Below are positions 19,477 through 27,276 of a stretch of DNA of 64,000 nt, one piece after another (position 1 is the first letter of the stretch; each line of letters opens with the position of its first letter). Under the pieces are notes generated by a model that was given only the letters and a program-made list of their open reading frames with translations, was not told the origin of the DNA and searched no databases. The position numbers and the translations under genes were made by a program. The stretch is taken from assembly GCF_002294725.1 (NCBI RefSeq), contig NZ_NSFT01000014.1, positions 2,501 to 66,500 on the forward strand, in the 5' to 3' direction. Source of the stretch: Mesorhizobium sp. WSM4313 (GTDB lineage Bacteria > Pseudomonadota > Alphaproteobacteria > Rhizobiales > Rhizobiaceae).

Positions 19477-20480
19477 GCCGAGGCGCCTTGCCGGTCAAGC
19501 AGCGGCTCGGCGTCGAGGCCGAGATGCGCATCGAGCAGGGCGCGCGTATAGGCATGGCGCGGCGCGTTGAGGATTTGATCGGTCTCGCCGAGTTCGACCA
19601 ATTCGCCGTGGCGCAGCACCGCGACGCGATCGGCAAGCGTGGCGGCGAGCGCGATATCGTGGCTGATGAAAAGCAGCGTCATGCCGTCCTCGGCCACCAG
19701 CCGGCGGATCAGCGCGACGATCTCGGCCTGGACGATGGTGTCGAGCGCGCTGGTCGCTTCGTCGGCGATCAAGAGTTTGGGTCCAGCAGCGATGGCCGCA
19801 GCGATGGCCACGCGCTGCTTCTGGCCGCCGGACAGCTGGTGCGGGTAGACGTGGAGGACGGCTTCGGGGTCGGGAAGGCGGACGCGGTCGAGGACGGTTT
19901 TGGCTTGGGCGAAGGAGTCAGGCCAGCTGAGGCCGAGATGGGTGTGGACGACTTCGGCGATCTGCTTGCCGATTGGCATGACCGGATCGAGGCTGGAAGA
20001 GGGGTCCTGGAAGACGAAGCCGATGTCGCGGCCGAGGAGGGGATTATCGCGAGGATGAAAAGGTCGGCGCTCTACGGCGCCCCCCTCTGTCCTGCCGGAC
20101 ATCTCCCCCACTTGGGGGGAGATTGAGCTGTCGCGGCCGCTTTCGCCAATCGCCGGCGTTGCATGGGGAGAGCCGGCAGCGGAACTGCTGATCTCCCCCC
20201 TTGTGGGGGAGATGTCCGGCAGGACAGAGGGGGGCGCGAAGGAATGAGGCGATTGAAGGCTCGATTGTTTCCATCCGATCAAACCTTCAACCTTTGCACC
20301 CCTCGCCAACAACCCCGCAATCGCCAGCGCCAGCGTGCTCTTGCCCGAGCCGCTTTCGCCGATGATCGCCAGGCGCTCTCCGGTTTTCACATCCAGGCTG
20401 ATGCCTTTCAGCGCCGGCGCCTCGGCCCTGTCGCGCCGACAGCCCACCGACAGATCGCGGACCGAAAGCAGCGCGGTCAC
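19473..20480 (-). CDS. Peptide-type ABC importer, ATPase (DppD/OppD type) with in-frame insertion
   Basis: A 335-residue ATPase with Walker A GESGSGKST near residues 41-49, Q-loop GFVFQDPSSSLDPVMPI, signature LSGGQKQRVAIAAA, Walker B LLIADEATSALD and LFISHDIALAATL. Between Walker A and the Q-loop, residues about 79-138 (PPSVLPDISPTRGE ... SPQVGEMSGRTEGGA) are encoded by a palindromic element whose second copy is intergenic at 22325-22501. Without it the protein would have a normal length of about 275 residues. The frame stays open throughout. Whether the enzyme still works is unknown; the insert falls where loops vary in the family. Confidence 0.88.
   Translation of the reverse strand: MTALLSVRDLSVGCRRDRAEAPALKGISLDVKTGERLAIIGESGSGKSTLALAIAGLLARGAKVEGLIGWKQSSLQSPHSFAPPSVLPDISPTRGEISSSAAGSPHATPAIGESGRDSSISPQVGEMSGRTEGGAVERRPFHPRDNPLLGRDIGFVFQDPSSSLDPVMPIGKQIAEVVHTHLGLSWPDSFAQAKTVLDRVRLPDPEAVLHVYPHQLSGGQKQRVAIAAAIAAGPKLLIADEATSALDTIVQAEIVALIRRLVAEDGMTLLFISHDIALAATLADRVAVLRHGELVELGETDQILNAPRHAYTRALLDAHLGLDAEPLLDRQGASA
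20067..20244. repeat. Palindromic element type A, copy inside an ATPase gene
   Basis: About 178 bp. The ends GCGCCCCCCTCTGTCCTGCC and its complement form long inverted arms continuing through GGACATCTCCCCC, with a less conserved centre containing CTTTCGCCAAT. The flanks GCGCTCTACG and GAAGGAA are also shared with the copy at 22325-22501. This one lies within the ATPase gene at 19473-20480 and is read in frame. Confidence 0.92.
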
Positions 20481-21307
20481 GACAGGCTCCTGCGCACAGC
20501 GGTGCTTTCGACCACGCCTTCGCCGGCGAGGTAGACACCGAGCACCGTCAGCATCAGCGCGATACCGGGAACGACCGACAAAAACGGCGCGGTGCGCAGC
20601 ACCGCGCGGCCTTCGGCGATCATGCCGCCCCAGGTGACGCGGTTGGGATCGCCCAGGCCAAGGAAGGAGAGCGCGGCCTCGGTGAGGATCGCGGCGGCCA
20701 CGATCACCGAGGATAGCGCCAGCACCGGCGGCAGCGCGTTGGGCAGCACCTCGCGAAAAGCAATCTCCAGCGGATGCATGCCGATGACGCGGGCGCCGGC
20801 GACATAGTCGCGCTCACGGATCGACAGGACTTCCGCGCGCGCAACCCGCGCGGGCCCGGTCCAGGCGCCGAGCGCGATCGCGGCGACGACGACGCTGAGC
20901 GAAGGTCCGACGATGCTGACGAAGGCGAGCGCCAGCAGGAAGCTCGGCACGGTCTGGAAGGCATCGGTGATGCGCATCAGCACTTCGTCGATTAGGCCGC
21001 CGGCGAAGCCGGCCAAAGTGCCGATCACCGAGCCGATGAGGAGCGCCGCGGCGGCCGCCGCCAGTCCCACCGCCAGCGACGTGCGGGCACCATGGAACAG
21101 CTCGGCCAGCACGTCGCGGCCGAGCCGGTCGGTGCCGAGCGGCAGCGACCAGTCCTGGAACGGCGGCAGCAGCGTCGGTCCGGCGATGGCCTGCGGGTCG
21201 CCGGGAAACAGCAGCGGCGCCGCCAGCGCCATCACAATGAGCAAGGCCAGGATGATTGCGCCGGCGATTGCTTCCGGCGTGCGGAAGAAACGATGCAGGC
21301 GGTTCAT
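20477..21307 (-). CDS. Peptide-type ABC importer, permease (DppC type)
   Basis: A 276-residue permease. After a first membrane segment (AIAGAIILALLIVMALAAPLLF) comes LGTDRLGRDVLAELFHGARTSL, the hallmark of DppC/OppC proteins, then further membrane segments and the EAA-like motif VRAEVLSIRERDYVAGARVIG. The ATG at 21307 overlaps the DppB-type stop by 4 bp, and its own end overlaps the ATPase start by 4 bp. A much longer frame extends upstream to 22360 but is arginine- and proline-rich shadow of the dppB-like gene. Confidence 0.9.
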   Translation of the reverse strand: MNRLHRFFRTPEAIAGAIILALLIVMALAAPLLFPGDPQAIAGPTLLPPFQDWSLPLGTDRLGRDVLAELFHGARTSLAVGLAAAAAALLIGSVIGTLAGFAGGLIDEVLMRITDAFQTVPSFLLALAFVSIVGPSLSVVVAAIALGAWTGPARVARAEVLSIRERDYVAGARVIGMHPLEIAFREVLPNALPPVLALSSVIVAAAILTEAALSFLGLGDPNRVTWGGMIAEGRAVLRTAPFLSVVPGIALMLTVLGVYLAGEGVVESTAVRRSLS

Positions 21308-22290
21308 GCGCTTGCCTCGCCGGCGCCGACGCGCGGATCGAGGACAGCGTAGGCGAGATCGACGAGAAGGTTGATGACGACGACCAGGACGGCGCTCACC
21401 AGGATGATGCCGAGCAGCAGCGGCGTGTCGCGCCCGGCGACGGCTTCCTGCGCCAGGCGGCCGAGGCCAGGCACGGCAAAGACGCTTTCGATGACGACGC
21501 TGCCGCCCAGCATCTGCGCCGATTGCAGGCCAAGCATGGTGACCAGCGGCAGGAGCGCATTGCGGGCAACATGGGCAAACACGATGCGGCGGCGGGGCAG
21601 GCCCCTGGCGCGGGCGGCGAGGATAAAGTCTTGCCGCCAGGCCTCGGCCATGCCGGCGCGCATCATGCGCAAATAAAGTGCCAGATAGATGAAGCCGAGC
21701 GCCGAGACCGGCAGCACGAGATGGATGGCAATGTCGGCGACGCGCGCCACTCCGGTTTTCCCGGCGGCGATGGTCTCGATGCCGCCGATCGGCAGCCAGC
21801 GCAAATCGACGGCGAAGATGACGATGAGCACCAGGCCGAGCCAGAAGCCGGGCACGGCATAAAGCGCCAGCGAGCCGATGGAGAGGAAGCGGTCGCGGAC
21901 GCTGCCGGGTCTGGCGCCGGCATAGATGCCGAGCGCCGAGCCGAGGCCGAAGGAGAGCGCGGTGGCGCTGCCCATCAGGATCAGCGTGGTTGGCAGGCGC
22001 TCGAAGATGATTTCGCGGATCGGCCGCGAGAAGGTGACGGAATGGCCAAGGTCGAGATGCAGCAGCGCCCAGAGATAGTTGGCGAGGCGCGTCAGCTCCG
22101 ACTGGTCGAGGCCCCAGCGGTGGCGCAGCAGTTCGATCATGCCGGCATCGCCGCCGGTCGAGACGATATAGGCGTCGACCGCGTCGCCGGGGGCGGCTTC
22201 GAGCAGCAGGAAGCTGCCGATGACGACGATGAGGAGCACGAAGACGCTGCCGACGACGCGGCGGCGCAGGAGGCGGAGGGCGCGGGTCAT
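21304..22290 (-). CDS. Peptide-type ABC importer, permease (DppB type)
   Basis: A 328-residue permease with an N-terminal membrane anchor, LLEAAPGDAVDAY (the DppB PGDP-like motif), LGHSVTFSRPIREIIFERLPTTL, and the EAA-type segment AEAWRQDFILAARARGLPRRRIVFAHVARNALLPLVT. It forms the channel with the DppC-type protein. It follows the binding-protein gene, separated by the 22325-22501 palindromic element. The product probably imports a peptide or peptide-like compound. Confidence 0.9.
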   Translation of the reverse strand: MTRALRLLRRRVVGSVFVLLIVVIGSFLLLEAAPGDAVDAYIVSTGGDAGMIELLRHRWGLDQSELTRLANYLWALLHLDLGHSVTFSRPIREIIFERLPTTLILMGSATALSFGLGSALGIYAGARPGSVRDRFLSIGSLALYAVPGFWLGLVLIVIFAVDLRWLPIGGIETIAAGKTGVARVADIAIHLVLPVSALGFIYLALYLRMMRAGMAEAWRQDFILAARARGLPRRRIVFAHVARNALLPLVTMLGLQSAQMLGGSVVIESVFAVPGLGRLAQEAVAGRDTPLLLGIILVSAVLVVVINLLVDLAYAVLDPRVGAGEASA

Positions 22291-22324
22291 GGCGAAAGGA
22301 CGCTGCTCGCAACCCTTCGAGATT

Positions 22325-22501
22325 GCGCTCTACGGCGCCCCCCTCTGTCCTGCCGGACATCTCCCCCTCTAGGGGGGAGATTTGCCGTCACATAGGCTTT
22401 CGCCAATTTTCGACGCCGCAGGAATGAGCGAGGCGCGAGAACTGCCAATCTCCCCCCTAGAGGGGGAGATGTCCGGCAGGACAGAGGGGGGCGCGAAGGA
22501 A
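22325..22501. repeat. Palindromic element type A, intergenic copy
   Basis: About 177 bp with the same ends, arms and flanks as the copy at 20067-20244. It lies between the binding-protein gene and the DppB-type permease gene of the same operon, so the transcript would carry a long stable hairpin at that point. Inner arms pair CCTCTAGGGGGGAGAT with ATCTCCCCCCTAGAGG, showing compensating variation relative to the other copy. Confidence 0.92.
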
Positions 22502-22548
22502 CTCTCATTCTCAAAGCTGAGCACCGCGGCAGGCAATCCGCAAGGAGA

Positions 22549-24159
22549 TCAGCCGGCCAAATAAGTGTCCGCCCAGTTCGATACCGCCCAGCGCGGGTTG
22601 TTGGCGATGTTGCCGACCGTCTCGCGGGCGACGGAGATGAAGCTCCACTCGGCGACGTTGATCAGCGGCAAATCGGCCGCCACCTTCTTCTGAAACTCCT
22701 TGTAAAGCTCGGTTCGGGCCGCTGTATCCAGCGTCTCCGATGCTTTCGCGATCAGCGCGTCGAGCTCGGCGTTCTTGTAGCCGCCCTGGTTGGAGAAGGG
22801 CACGCCGTCGGGAATGCCGCTCTGCACCAGGATGGTGGTCGAGATTGCCGGGTCGCCGCGGAACACCGGCGGGCCGACGGCGAGGTCGAAGGCGTGGTCG
22901 GTGTAGACGGCCTTGATGTGCGCGGCGGAGTCGTTGTTGACGATCTCGGCGTCGATGCCGATCGCTGCGAGTGCCTGGCGCAGATAATCGCCGAACTGCT
23001 TCGTCTCGTTGAAGTAAGGCGCCGGCAGCAGCTTCAGCGCGAAGCGCTTGCCGTCGTCGGCGCGCTTGTAGCCGGCTTCGTCCAGCAGCGCATTGGCCTT
23101 GGCGATATCGAAGGGATAGGTCGGCACGTCGGCGGTGTAGAATTGCGGATCGTTCTTCGGCACCGGGCCGGTGGCGGTCGCGGCATAGCCAAGGAAGATC
23201 GTCTTGACGACGAAATCCTTGTCGATGGCATGCGCGATCGCCTGCCGCACTTTCAGATCGGCCAGCTCCTTGCGGCGGTGGTTGATCTCGACGACGAGCT
23301 GGTAGGTCAGCCCCTCATAGCCCTTGGTGATGACTTTCAGGCCTGGCACCTTGGAAATGCGGTCGAGGTCGGCGAGCGGCACGGCGGAGAAGGCGGCGAG
23401 CTGGATCTCTTCGGCTTCCAGCGCGGCCGCGGCCGAGGTGCGGTCCGGCAGCACCTGATAGACGATCTCGTCGAGATAGGGCTCGTCCTTGCCCCAATAG
23501 GCGTCGTTCCGGGTCAGCCGGTAATATTGCCCGGCCTTGTATTCGGCGAACTTGAACGGACCGGTGCCGACCGGCGCGTTGTTGGCCGGGTTTTCCTCGA
23601 TCTTGCCCACCTCATAGAGGTGCTTCGGCACGACGCTCGACAGCGCCGGCAGCGCATTGCGGATCAGCTGGAACGGCGTCGGCTTGGCGAATTTGAAGAT
23701 CGCGGTGAGATCGTCCGGGGTGTCGACGGCCTCCAGGTCCTTGAACACGGTGCGGCCGAGATTTTGCAGCGGCTTCCAGATCTGCAGCGCCGAGAAGGCG
23801 ACGTCGGCGGAAGTGAAGGGCTTGCCGTCATGCCATTTGACGCCGTCGCGTAATTTGAAGGTCACCGACAGGCCGTCGGCAGCGCGTTCCCAGGAAAGCG
23901 CCAGCCGCGGCTGCAGCCCTTCCTTGCCGTCGAAGGCGGCTTCGGCCAGCGTCTCGACGATCTTGCTGGAGATGAAGAAGACGCCGTTGGAGGCGACGAT
24001 CGCCGGGTTGAGGTTGCGCGGCTCGGAATCCGCGGCGACGATCAGCCGGCCGCCCTTCTTGGGCGTCTGCGCAAGGCCGATGGTCGGAAGCGCGGTGGAG
24101 GCCAGCAGCAGCGCCGAGCCGGCCAATAGGCCGCGGCGTGAAATCGTCAATTCGGACAT
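22549..24159 (-). CDS. Peptide-type ABC importer, family-5 binding protein
   Basis: A 536-residue periplasmic binding protein of the DppA/OppA family. The N-terminus has a Tat-like signal (ISRRGLLAGSALLLASTALPTIGLAQ). The mature protein shows SEPRNLNPAIV, LSWERAADGLSVTFKLRDGVKWHDGKPFTSADVAFS, APVGTGPFKFAEYKAGQYYRLTRNDAYWG and later DLKVRQAIAHAIDKD, all typical of the family. It is the first gene of the importer operon, transcribed away from the M24 peptidase gene. The ligand is unknown; the terminal ATC-hydrolase-like gene hints at a modified amino acid or small peptide. Confidence 0.92.
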   Translation of the reverse strand: MSELTISRRGLLAGSALLLASTALPTIGLAQTPKKGGRLIVAADSEPRNLNPAIVASNGVFFISSKIVETLAEAAFDGKEGLQPRLALSWERAADGLSVTFKLRDGVKWHDGKPFTSADVAFSALQIWKPLQNLGRTVFKDLEAVDTPDDLTAIFKFAKPTPFQLIRNALPALSSVVPKHLYEVGKIEENPANNAPVGTGPFKFAEYKAGQYYRLTRNDAYWGKDEPYLDEIVYQVLPDRTSAAAALEAEEIQLAAFSAVPLADLDRISKVPGLKVITKGYEGLTYQLVVEINHRRKELADLKVRQAIAHAIDKDFVVKTIFLGYAATATGPVPKNDPQFYTADVPTYPFDIAKANALLDEAGYKRADDGKRFALKLLPAPYFNETKQFGDYLRQALAAIGIDAEIVNNDSAAHIKAVYTDHAFDLAVGPPVFRGDPAISTTILVQSGIPDGVPFSNQGGYKNAELDALIAKASETLDTAARTELYKEFQKKVAADLPLINVAEWSFISVARETVGNIANNPRWAVSNWADTYLAG

Positions 24160-24316
24160 CGCTCAAACTCCCCTCTTCGCGCCGTGGCAGGCGCGGCAAT
24201 CCGGTGATTATGGCCCTTGGCAAAGGTTTCGCCAGAGACGGATTTGGCGCATCATGGCTTGGCTTTGAAATTTCCGTCCGCTGGACCAGCCAGCCGACGG
24301 AGGCTCTCATGCCCTT

Positions 24317-24407
24317 ATCTGGTAGGACCAGATTACAGACAAGCGTGATCGGGATTTGGACGGAAACCGGCTTTGGCGGGAAAGTGATCAATTCTGGCTG
24401 GACCAGA
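24317..24407. promoter_or_regulatory. Pair of FadR/UxuR-like operators between divergent genes
   Basis: ATCTGGTAGGACCAGAT at 24317-24333 is a perfect 7-bp inverted repeat with a 3-bp centre. A second, weaker copy TCTGGCTGGACCAGA lies at 24393-24407, 75 bp away. The TGGT-N3-ACCA core matches known GntR/FadR-subfamily operators and recurs at 29.4-29.6 and 41.5-41.7 kb. The sites lie between the importer operon (start 24159) and the M24 gene (start 24493), so they could control either. Confidence 0.7.
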
Positions 24408-24492
24408 GTGGCCAAAAAGATGCAGATTTGGCCAACAGCCATACATCATGACTTTCGGCGCTCCTGCGGCCGACAAAGATAGGGAGAGGCAG

Positions 24493-25683
24493 ATGAACAT
24501 CGCTCCGGGCAAAACCGAGGTCAGCAATGTCCCGTTCGATCAGGCGCGGGTGGATCGGCTGATGGAAGACGCCGGCATCGACGTGCTCTTCGCCACCTCC
24601 AAGCACAACACGCAATATCTGCTCGGCGGCTACAAGTTCATCTTCTTCGCGGCGATGGATGCCATCGGTCACAGCCGCTATTTGCCGATCGTCCTTTACG
24701 AGAAGGGCGGGCCGGAACATGCGGCCTATATCGGCAACAAGATGGAAGGCGGCGAACACCAGAACCATCCGTTCTGGACGCCGACCTTGCACGCCGCCTG
24801 CTGGGGCACGCTCGATGCCGCCAATCTGGCGGTGGAGCATCTCAAGCAGATCGGCAAGCAAGCCGCCCGCATCGGCATCGAGCCGGCCTTCCTGCCGTCG
24901 GATGCCTACACGCTGATCCGCAAGGCGCTGCCGGATGCAAAGCTGATCGACGCGACCGACATGCTGGAGCGTATGCGCGCCATCAAGACCGAGGCGGAAC
25001 TCGAACAACTACGCATCGCTTCCGAGCTGATCACCGATTCCATGCTGGCGACGATTGGCTGGGCGCGGGAGGGCACCAGCAAGACCGACATCATCGAGCG
25101 GCTAAGGCGCGAGGAGACCAATCGCGGCGCGCATTTCGAATACTGCCTGCTGACGCTGGGTTCCAGCCACAACCGCGCCGCGTCCAGCCAGGCCTGGAAG
25201 AAGGGCGAGGTGTTGTCGATCGATTCCGGCGGCAACTATCACGGCTATATCGGCGACCTCTGCCGCATGGGCGTGCTTGGCGAGCCGGATGCGGAATTGG
25301 AGGATCTTCTGGCTGAAGTTGAAGCCGTGCAGCAGGCGGCCTTTTCCAAGGTCAAGGCCGGCATACTGGGCGGCGACATGATCGCGCATGCCGAGAGCGT
25401 TCTGAAGGCATCCAAGGTCGCGGCCTATACGGATTTCTTCGCGCACGGCATGGGGCTGATCACGCATGAGGCGCCGTTCCTGATGACCAATCACCCGGTC
25501 GCCTATGAGGGCACCTATGCAGCCAAGCCGCTGGAAAAGAACATGGTGCTGTCGGTCGAGACGACCATGCTTCACCCGACACGCGGCTTCATCAAGCTGG
25601 AGGACACGGTGGCCGTCACTGACGCCGGCTATGTGATGTTCGGCGACCGCGGGCGTGGGTGGAACAGGGGCGGGATTTCTTAA
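24493..25683 (+). CDS. M24-family metallopeptidase (Xaa-Pro peptidase-like)
   Basis: A 396-residue protein with an N-terminal creatinase-like domain and a C-terminal pita-bread domain. Likely metal ligands are the aspartates in SIDSGGNYHGYIGD, the histidine of FAHGMGLITHEAP, and the glutamates of VETTM and IKLEDTV. Such enzymes cleave Xaa-Pro bonds or, in the creatinase branch, C-N bonds of small molecules. The start at 24493 has GGGAGAGG 3-6 nt upstream; an earlier ATG at 24448 lacks a site. It is divergent from the peptide importer, so the two may act in one pathway. Confidence 0.88.
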   Translation: MNIAPGKTEVSNVPFDQARVDRLMEDAGIDVLFATSKHNTQYLLGGYKFIFFAAMDAIGHSRYLPIVLYEKGGPEHAAYIGNKMEGGEHQNHPFWTPTLHAACWGTLDAANLAVEHLKQIGKQAARIGIEPAFLPSDAYTLIRKALPDAKLIDATDMLERMRAIKTEAELEQLRIASELITDSMLATIGWAREGTSKTDIIERLRREETNRGAHFEYCLLTLGSSHNRAASSQAWKKGEVLSIDSGGNYHGYIGDLCRMGVLGEPDAELEDLLAEVEAVQQAAFSKVKAGILGGDMIAHAESVLKASKVAAYTDFFAHGMGLITHEAPFLMTNHPVAYEGTYAAKPLEKNMVLSVETTMLHPTRGFIKLEDTVAVTDAGYVMFGDRGRGWNRGGIS

Positions 25684-26002
25684 GGAGAAGGTCGGCGCTG
25701 CCCTCATCCGCCCTTCGGGCACCTTCTCCCCGGTTGCGCTACGCTATGCACATATCTTCCGTAACTGGCGTGAGTGATCGACCTGAGGCTTGATTGCCAG
25801 GTGGTTCCCCCAATCCGTCGCTGCTTCGCAGCGCCACCTTTCCCCCCTCCGGAGGGAAAGGAAAGGAGCCTTGCTGGACGAGCGCTGACGGCAAAAAGCT
25901 TGGCGCCTTTCCTCTCCCCCGTCGATCGGGGGAGAGGTGGCTCGGCGAAGCCGAGACGGAGTGGGGGTCGACCAGCGCTGGAACGGGGAAAAGGAAACAT
26001 CA
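25684..26002. other. Intergenic region composed of repeat remnants
   Basis: This stretch between the convergent M24 and cupin genes has no gene. At 25697-25731 a fragment (CCCTCATCCG ... CACCTTCTCCCC) resembles half of the element at 44165-44336. The type B element fills 25794-25973. Confidence 0.6.
25794..25973. repeat. Palindromic element type B, copy 1
   Basis: About 180 bp starting TTGCCAGGTGGTTCCCCC and ending GTGGGGGTCGACC. It contains hairpins CCCCTCCGGAGGG and CCCCGTCGATCGGGG, and the tag CTTGGCGCCTTTCCTCT. A second copy lies at 45270-45478 with the same ends but a longer centre. Confidence 0.88.
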
Positions 26003-26420
26003 TCATTTGCCAGCCGGCAGCAGCCTGAAGTCCGGTAGCTCTCGCAGCGCGAGTTCCGGCCCAGCCGGCGAATAGACAACAAACAGCTGCATCGGCTGGC
26101 CGCCGGTGTTGAGCGTCGAATGGAAGCGGCTTTCCGGCACATAGATGGTGCAGCCAGGGCCGACTTTCGCCACCACAGGATTGCCGCTCTCGTCCTCGAC
26201 CATCTGCTCGCCGTTGCCGGAGATGACGAAGATGATCTCTTCGGCGCCCGGATGGTTGTGGCGGGTGTGGCCTTTGCCCGGCGGCAAGTCGACGACGCCC
26301 GCCGGAGAAGCGGGCTGCGCCATTCACTTCCGGCGCGACGGTCAGCGACAGCTTGCCCCAGTCGAAGCCGAAGGCGCTGACATCCTTCGGATAGACGAAC
26401 ACCTTGCTCCTGTCGGCCAT
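26003..26420 (-). pseudogene. Cupin-domain gene split by a frameshift
   Basis: The first frame begins at ATG 26420 (GGAAGG upstream) with MADRSKVFVYPKDVSAFGFDWGKLSLTVAPEVNG, then loses similarity. The cupin continues in another frame from 26323 to 26003: PPGKGHTRHNHPGAEEIIFVISGNGEQM, with the metal-binding His-His-Glu pattern and a later FHSTLNTGG. A TGA stands directly before the 26323 ATG in that frame, so the downstream part is not a simple extension. Restoring one frame near 26318-26335 would give a single protein of about 139 residues. A real pseudogene and a sequencing error are both possible. It follows the Tm-1-type pair on the same strand by 4 bp. Confidence 0.72.
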
Positions 26421-26424
26421 TGCT

Positions 26425-27264
26425 TCATCCCTTCCTTTTCGTGATTGTCTTGAAATCCGCCGTCTGCCTGGCGATCGCCGCCTCGGCCGGCAGCCGTTCC
26501 ATCGAGCTTGCGCCATAGAAGCCGTGCAGCCCCTCGCAGCGCTCGAGGATATAGCGGGCGTCGTCAGGCATCGAGATCGGCCCGCCATGGCAAAGCAGGA
26601 TCACGTCCTTGCGCACCGAGCGCGCGGCATCGGCTATGGCGTCGATCTCCTTCACGCAGGCGTCGAGCGTCTTCGCCGAGGTGGCGCCGATCGAGCCGCC
26701 GGTCGTGACACCCATATGGGCGACGACGATGTCGGCGCCGGCTTTCGTCATGGCGCGCGCCTCGTCCGGGTTGAAGACATAGGGCGTGGTGAGAAGGTCG
26801 AGCTTGTGCGCCTCGGCGATCATGTCGACCTCGAGTCCGAAACCCATGCCGGTCTCCTCGAAACTCTGGCGCATGGTGCCGTCGAACAGGCCAACGGTCG
26901 GAAAGTTCTGCACGCCGGAAAAGCCCATCGTCTTCAGCTCGGCGAGAAACAGCGGCATGATGACGAAAGGATCGGTGCCGTTGACGCCGGCCAGCACCGG
27001 CGTCTTCTTGACCACCGGCAGCACCTCATAGGCCATTTCCTTGACGATCTCGTTGGCGTTGCCGTAGGCAAGCAGGCCGGCGGCCGAGCCGCGGCCGGCC
27101 ATGCGATAGCGGCCGGAATTGTAGATGATGATCAGGTCGATGCCGCCGGCTTCCTCGGCCTTGGCCGACAGGCCGGTCCCGGCGCCGCCGCCGATGATCG
27201 GCACGCCGTCGGCGATCATCTTGCGGAATTTTTCCAGAATCGTTTTGCGCGGAATGGCAGCCAT
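26425..27264 (-). CDS. TIM-barrel PEP-hydrolase-like protein (C-terminal Tm-1 half)
   Basis: A 279-residue TIM-barrel protein with GVPIIGGGAGTGLSAKAEEAGGIDLIIIYNSGRYRMAGRGS at the N-terminus, AGVNGTDPF, and CHGGPISMPDDARYIL near the end. This matches the family annotated as phosphoenolpyruvate hydrolase-like, which also forms the C-terminal half of the plant Tm-1 protein. The reaction of bacterial members is not established. It lies 12 bp after the gene for the other Tm-1 half, in the order of the fused eukaryotic protein. Confidence 0.85.
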   Translation of the reverse strand: MAAIPRKTILEKFRKMIADGVPIIGGGAGTGLSAKAEEAGGIDLIIIYNSGRYRMAGRGSAAGLLAYGNANEIVKEMAYEVLPVVKKTPVLAGVNGTDPFVIMPLFLAELKTMGFSGVQNFPTVGLFDGTMRQSFEETGMGFGLEVDMIAEAHKLDLLTTPYVFNPDEARAMTKAGADIVVAHMGVTTGGSIGATSAKTLDACVKEIDAIADAARSVRKDVILLCHGGPISMPDDARYILERCEGLHGFYGASSMERLPAEAAIARQTADFKTITKRKG

Positions 27265-27276
27265 GCTTGTCTTGTC

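Noticed and set aside
20477..22360. The long minus-strand frame as a fused permease
   Set aside because: Only the part below 21307 resembles a permease; the upstream part is an Arg/Pro-rich shadow of the DppB-type gene.
24240..24480. A riboswitch or small RNA between the divergent peptide importer and peptidase genes
   Set aside because: The inverted repeats there are short operator-type dyads; I see no conserved riboswitch core or terminator-antiterminator pair.
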